A DNA stretch of 64,000 nt from Rhizoclosmatium globosum (taxonomy: Eukaryota; Chytridiomycota; Chytridiomycetes; Chytridiales; Chytriomycetaceae). The notes under the pieces were generated by a model, which was not told the DNA's origin, did not search any database, and worked only from the letters and a program-made list of their open reading frames with translations. The DNA is taken from contig MCGO01000008.1 in the NCBI GenBank assembly GCA_002104985.1, positions 186,001 through 250,000 on the forward strand. Reading direction: 5' to 3'. How positions within the stretch are numbered: position 1 is the stretch's first letter; every line of letters begins with the position of its first letter. The translations under genes were made by a program, and so were the position numbers. Positions 59,893-64,000 of the stretch are shown piece after piece.

Positions 59893-61858
59893 TCACCCAA
59901 CCGAAAACCCCAAACCAAACCCCAGCCTAAACCCCGACCCAGATTTATGTTCGGTAACAGTTCCAGCTATTCCTTCGTCACGATCCAGATCTCCCAATCT
60001 CCCAGACTTTTCCAATCGCCGTACATAACTCTGGATGCCACGCCATAAGTTTTCATCTTGTAGTGTCTTGCCCCTGATTGCACTGTTAGTTAACTTAAGA
60101 TAGATCGATCCACTTACGTGCAGCACCAGTTTCACGACAGTCTTCGTAAACCCCAGCACAAACAACATGGTGAAACAATCCAGCGCGTGATGGAGAGATC
60201 CTGTTACGTTCGCAAGCACGGAAGTACGCAAATCCAGACAATGCCTGTCGCTAGACAAACAAGGAACAACTGTAATTGAAATCGAATTGGAGCGCAATTG
60301 ATCGAGTTGAAAGCCAAACTTAACCTGCCGTCTGCATACTTGGCCAGAAATCGACAGCCATATGGTGCATTTCGGCCAACTGGAAGACCTTGGTCGCGCT
60401 TAACTTGCATGTGGTTTCTTGTAACTTGACCAGTTTTAATACGTTCGATTTCGGCGATTGCCGACTTCAAGAGGAGTGAAACACATTGATTTGCCCGCCG
60501 TTCAGAAGTTAGTGAACCAATATATGAGAGTACCTGCTTACATCAATAGTCTGGGTCCCAAAATACATGTCGGATTCTGACGCAGAGGCGTATACTTTCC
60601 TGGAGTTGACAAGACTTTCAATTATCCCCATTGAATCTCGGGAGTTACGAGACCCTTGGATTGGCATTCAACGGTGGCCGCCTCTGTCACATGTTTAGGA
60701 ACGAGGGACGGCTCGAGAACTGATCTGGACATGGAATGTTAAACCAGGTTTTCATAACTATCGTGAAGCTTACTTCTTTTCGAAAGAGGCCATTTATACG
60801 TGCGGCAGTCTCGTTGAGTTAAGAAATAGAAACTGTTCCTTCTCATTTCGTTTCAATCTGTCCAATGCTGTCATATTGGCAACTTCGGCGTCTGACAACA
60901 TTGATGCAACCTTTTTGTGCGCAAGAGTGTGTTGAATAAGGCCAACATTGTTTGAAAATCCTGCATTCTTTACTGGATGTGGTGCTGGAAGTCGTCGAGA
61001 AGCGTTCAGCGTTCAAGTTCCAGCTATCAACATTCAGCTGAGTATTGCAGAAATATGGACTTACTGGGCAGTGAAAACCAAGACTAAGCAATACCATAAA
61101 ATCGAACCAATCTTTCCGTCCCGCTTCAGGTCATTCAAGTGATGATGGAAGTTCTCAATACCAGCGCGACCGTCTATAATTGCGATTTCCGCTGCAAAGA
61201 TGCTTAGAAGTGCATAAGATTTATGTGTCGGTAAACAAACCAACTACAGTCAGAATCGCGTCCAAGAGATTCTCTTCGTTTGCAAGGGTAGACTCAATGA
61301 ATTTGTCCCGTAGCAAGGACTGCGATGGAAGCTTAGTAGTATCGATGAACGGTGAATGTGACTTGGCGTTGCTATTTTGTTTAAACGTCAGACAAGTCGA
61401 ACATAACAACTTGAACCTACATCTTCATCAAATCAATAAGATACGTTACGGCTCCCGTGGCTGCGTGCTTTGAAACGTTGCGCATTCGACTCTCCTCATG
61501 CGATCCTGATTTCGAGATTCGGTCGTGAAAGTTTGAACCGAAAAAGCTTACGTCTCACAAGCAGCTCCAGTGTGTTGAAAAGAAACTTCAGTCGATAAGG
61601 GTAAAAGAATGTTGTCCAATTTATATCCCAACATACTCAGTACGGTATATCGCCTTGAAAAACAAGTTCCATACCTTCATGCTGCTCTGGAGTCAAACTC
61701 GCCATACCAATTTCATCATGAGCCATCCAGGAAACACTTGCGGCTGGAGTTGTAGTTCTACTCGAGGCCGCCAGATCGTTTTTCCCCGATTCACTCTTGA
61801 CCATTCCTTCCAACTGCCCGCGACGGACGGCAAGCTTGATTTCAGCTTCAGCCTTCAT
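59893..61858 (-). CDS. Multi-exon protein of unknown function
   Basis: Several exon-like pieces on the minus strand join plausibly. Start MKAEAEIKLAVRRGQLE (61858), then TEEVL-free stretch SASVSWMAHDEIGMASLTPE; SHEESRMRNVSKHAATGAV; LRDKFIESTLANEENLLDAIL; ALLSIFAAEIAIIDGRAGI; VKNAGFSNNVGLIQHTLAHK; SVLEPSLVPKHVTEAATV; IIESLVNSRKVYASASES; LPVGRNAPYGCRFLAKYADG; ALSGFAYFRACERNRISPS; and a last exon (GKTLQDENLWRGIQSYVRR). The end is a Gly/Phe repeat encoded by a G-rich, telomere-like tract. The two to three places where phase does not fit could be small sequence breaks or wrong splice choices. I recognise no family, and it may be two genes. Only the exon between 60170 and 60480 looks strongly conserved. 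Confidence 0.4.
59895..59945. repeat. Telomere-like degenerate tract
   Basis: On the plus strand the tract is a run of CCCNAAACC-like units (CCCAACCGAAAACCCC, AAACCAAACCCC, CCTAAACCCCG). It is imperfect and lies at the 3' end of the preceding minus-strand gene, where it is translated as Gly-Phe repeats. It resembles interstitial telomeric sequence but is too degenerate to be certain. Confidence 0.45.
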
Positions 61859-62076
61859 TTCGTTTATCTTTGCAATACACTTTAAACTGACGACTAATGA
61901 CGTGAATAATTCCTTCTATAGGGTCCGTATTACCGTGTAAGCCTGGCTGTTGGCATCAAGACCACAACCACAAGGACACTTTCGCTTTTGGCCATACTGC
62001 ATCTCTGGGTCGAAAAAGAAAACTGGATTCAGAAGAGCGTATTCGGTTGCCCCCAAAAAGATCTCATTCATCATCA

Positions 62077-63736
62077 ATGTCTCGTTTCAGCCGACATTCG
62101 ACATTCACATTCAAGTCTCGCATCAGAATAAATCACGCCTCATATCTGCCTCGACTTGGCTCTCCACTTAACTTGCGACTGTTTCACGTTGCAATCCGAC
62201 ACAACTACCCAGGCAACAACTACAGTGGAACAAACTCCACAGCAACGCAATCATCATTGAGTGATGAGGCAAAGTAAGGATATAGGTTATGTTGTACTGC
62301 CTATTACTAATGTCGGTGACAGGAAACAACAAGAGAAGGAAGGAACGCAAGTCACTCTCGTTGGACTCGGATCGAATGTGGCTCTGACGATTGGAAAGGG
62401 GATCGGTGGAGTGGTCTTTGGTTCCGCATCGCTGATTGCAGATGCAGTCCATTCGCTGTCGGATCTCGTCTCTGATGGCGTTGCTCTGGCAGCTTATAAA
62501 CGGGCACGAAGAGAGCGCGATGCTCTCTATCCATATGTAAGTGCTTCGTTTGTATCTGAGGACGGTGTGTTTGACGTTGGATCAGGGCCACGGGAAGCTG
62601 GAACCTCTTGGGAGCTTAACTATCTCAACTCTTCTACTTGCTGCTGGAATTGGAACTGGACTCCATTCTGTGGACGTACTACGGGATTTACTCACTTCTA
62701 TGCCCGATTTTGCAACAGCTGTCTCCCACACACAACAACAGTTGACTCTAGGACTTCATTCTCTGAATGAGCCTAAAATAGCTGCTGCGGCTCTTTCACT
62801 AGCAGGTCTGAGTATCGCTGTCAAAGAAGCACTATTCCACTGGACGTTACGAATTGGACGAAAGCAAAACTCACAAATCTTAATCGCCAACGCATACCAC
62901 CACCGTGCCGATAGCGCCAGTGGTCTTGTTGCTCTTGGTGGTGTTGCTGGAGCATATTTTGGATACGCGTGGATGGATCCAGTTGGTGGATTGCTCGTTA
63001 GTGGATTGATTGTGCAACAATCCATCTCAATGATAAGTCCAGCGTTGCGTGAGCTTCGTGATGGAGCAGATTTGGAAGTGGTTCAGAAAGTCGAAGACGT
63101 TTTGAAACGCGTACAGGCGGAAGACAAGAATATAACTGGATTCCACTCGATTCGTGCACGCAAAATGGGACCAGAGGCTTTGGTTGATTTGCAAGTGCAG
63201 GTTAACCCTCGTATTACAGTTTCTTTGGCTCATCAGGTTCGCTTCTATTCAGTTCCCCCGTGTTTGTTAACATAGTCATGCAGATTTCTGAAAACGCTCG
63301 CCACGCAATCACAAATCAGGTTCCAGGAATATCAGAAGTCCTGATTCACGTTGACGTTGATGCTCCAGATCATAATGCAGCACCTCCCACAGCTACATCT
63401 GTTCCCACTTCCGACATTGAAGACGACATCATCAAAAAGACATTAAGAGGAATGGAATCCGAAGTTAAGCGCATCTCGCATTTACAAGTGCATTACTTGA
63501 GCGGCGGTATGGAGATTGATGCTGAGATCGTGCTGAATAATCCAGAAAATCTGAGCTTGAATGAGGCTATTGCAATCGCTCTGAAGGTTCAGGATAAACT
63601 CATGTCTTTCCCTGGAGTAATCAGTGCTGATGTTCATTTGGAAACGAATGAAGATCATTATATTGGTCGCGATGGGAATCCTGTGTCGAAGCGGTGGAAG
63701 AGGGGGAAGGGTGTGTTGATGCAAGAGCGGACATAG
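62077..63736 (+). CDS. Mitochondrial cation diffusion facilitator (MMT1/2-like metal transporter)
   Basis: The N-terminus MSRFSRHSTFTFKSRIRIN is Arg/Ser/Phe-rich and lacks acids, as in mitochondrial targeting sequences. After a first intron near 62275-62322 come the membrane segments of the CDF family. Metal-site motifs are VHSLSDLVSDGVAL (HxxxD, helix 2) and HHRADSASGLVALG (HxxxD, helix 5), together with GHGKLEPLG, PVGGLLVSGLIV, and a cytosolic C-terminal domain (FHSIRARKMGPEALVDLQV, HVDVDAP). Yeast MMT1/MMT2 are mitochondrial iron transporters with this layout; exchange of iron or another divalent metal for protons is inferred. Three introns are in phase, with no frame break. Confidence 0.9.
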
Positions 63737-63867
63737 AACTATTTTTTTCGTCATATAAATAATAGAGACAAACCTTTTTAAATTTGAAATCGTGTTTGTG
63801 CTTTGAAGTCGCGTGATGAATGCGAAGTTGGAAAGCCATCTTCTCTCAAAAAACTTCGTCAGACCAC

Positions 63868-64000
63868 ATGCAACCAAACCATGTTTCTCTGAGGAACGTT
63901 TCAACTCAGTTTGATCAAGCTGCCAAGTTTCATTCTCCAGCCCGTCTTGTTAGAGCTGTCTTTCCCAAACAATCAAGCGGCGTTGAGAGCCAAGCATCTG
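63868..64000 (+). CDS. Start of an ORF running off the window (partial)
   Basis: An ATG at 63868 opens 44 codons without a stop to the window end (VSLRNVSTQFDQAAKF, SPARLVRAVFPK). Codon use is ordinary. It could be the first exon of the next gene or chance. Confidence 0.35.
   Translation, partial: MQPNHVSLRNVSTQFDQAAKFHSPARLVRAVFPKQSSGVESQAS

Noticed and set aside
59895..59945. True telomere or chromosome end
   Set aside because: Too short and degenerate, with ordinary genes on both sides.

Overview
The window is nuclear DNA of an early-diverging fungus. Genes are densely packed on both strands and interrupted by many short GT-AG introns, mostly 45-65 nt and a few of 110-210 nt. The gene set is fungal/opisthokont: a velvet-domain regulator, a row of three Hal4/Hal5-type kinases, an ADAM protease, a PNS1/CTL transporter, an ADHFE1-type transhydrogenase, NDUFA8, and a JMJD6-like oxygenase with an F-box. 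A chytrid (Chytridiomycota) is my best guess. That is inference from gene content and intron style; there is no rRNA here to confirm it.

Layout. 0-8 kb: the 3' part of a leucine-rich-repeat gene, purine nucleoside phosphorylase, a PHD-finger protein and pyruvate kinase. 8-16 kb: an F-box/JmjC protein divergent from PP2A leucine carboxyl methyltransferase, an F-box/LRR protein and a very divergent PCNA-like clamp. 16-28 kb: a HAD phosphatase, a choline-transporter-like protein, a Cys-finger/winged-helix protein, a tropomodulin-like protein, hydroxyacid-oxoacid transhydrogenase, transaldolase and two tandem single-pass membrane proteins. 28-35 kb: a 2H phosphoesterase, proteasome ATPase Rpt4 divergent from ZNHIT2, complex I NDUFA8, an orphan and a velvet protein. 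37-50.5 kb: an ADAM protease divergent from a WG/GW-repeat multi-RRM protein, then the three kinases. 50.5-57 kb is gene-poor, with decayed ORF fragments. 57-64 kb: an FG-repeat protein directly downstream of, and perhaps fused to, a J-domain protein; an unrecognised multi-exon gene; a mitochondrial cation-diffusion-facilitator (MMT type); and the start of another ORF.

The genes are mostly unrelated housekeeping functions, so I see no operon-like logic beyond tandem duplications (kinases; membrane proteins) and compact divergent pairs. Two features stand out. First, a long tryptophan-glycine repeat region is joined to several RRMs, an architecture like animal GW182/TNRC6. Second, many clearly conserved genes between about 6 and 28 kb carry one-base frame breaks, nearly all in the same sense (one base missing, usually in a short homopolymer). 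I read these as uncorrected sequence errors rather than pseudogenes. They matter because automatic gene calls will truncate these proteins. Where a gene needs such a break to be read through, its entry says so.
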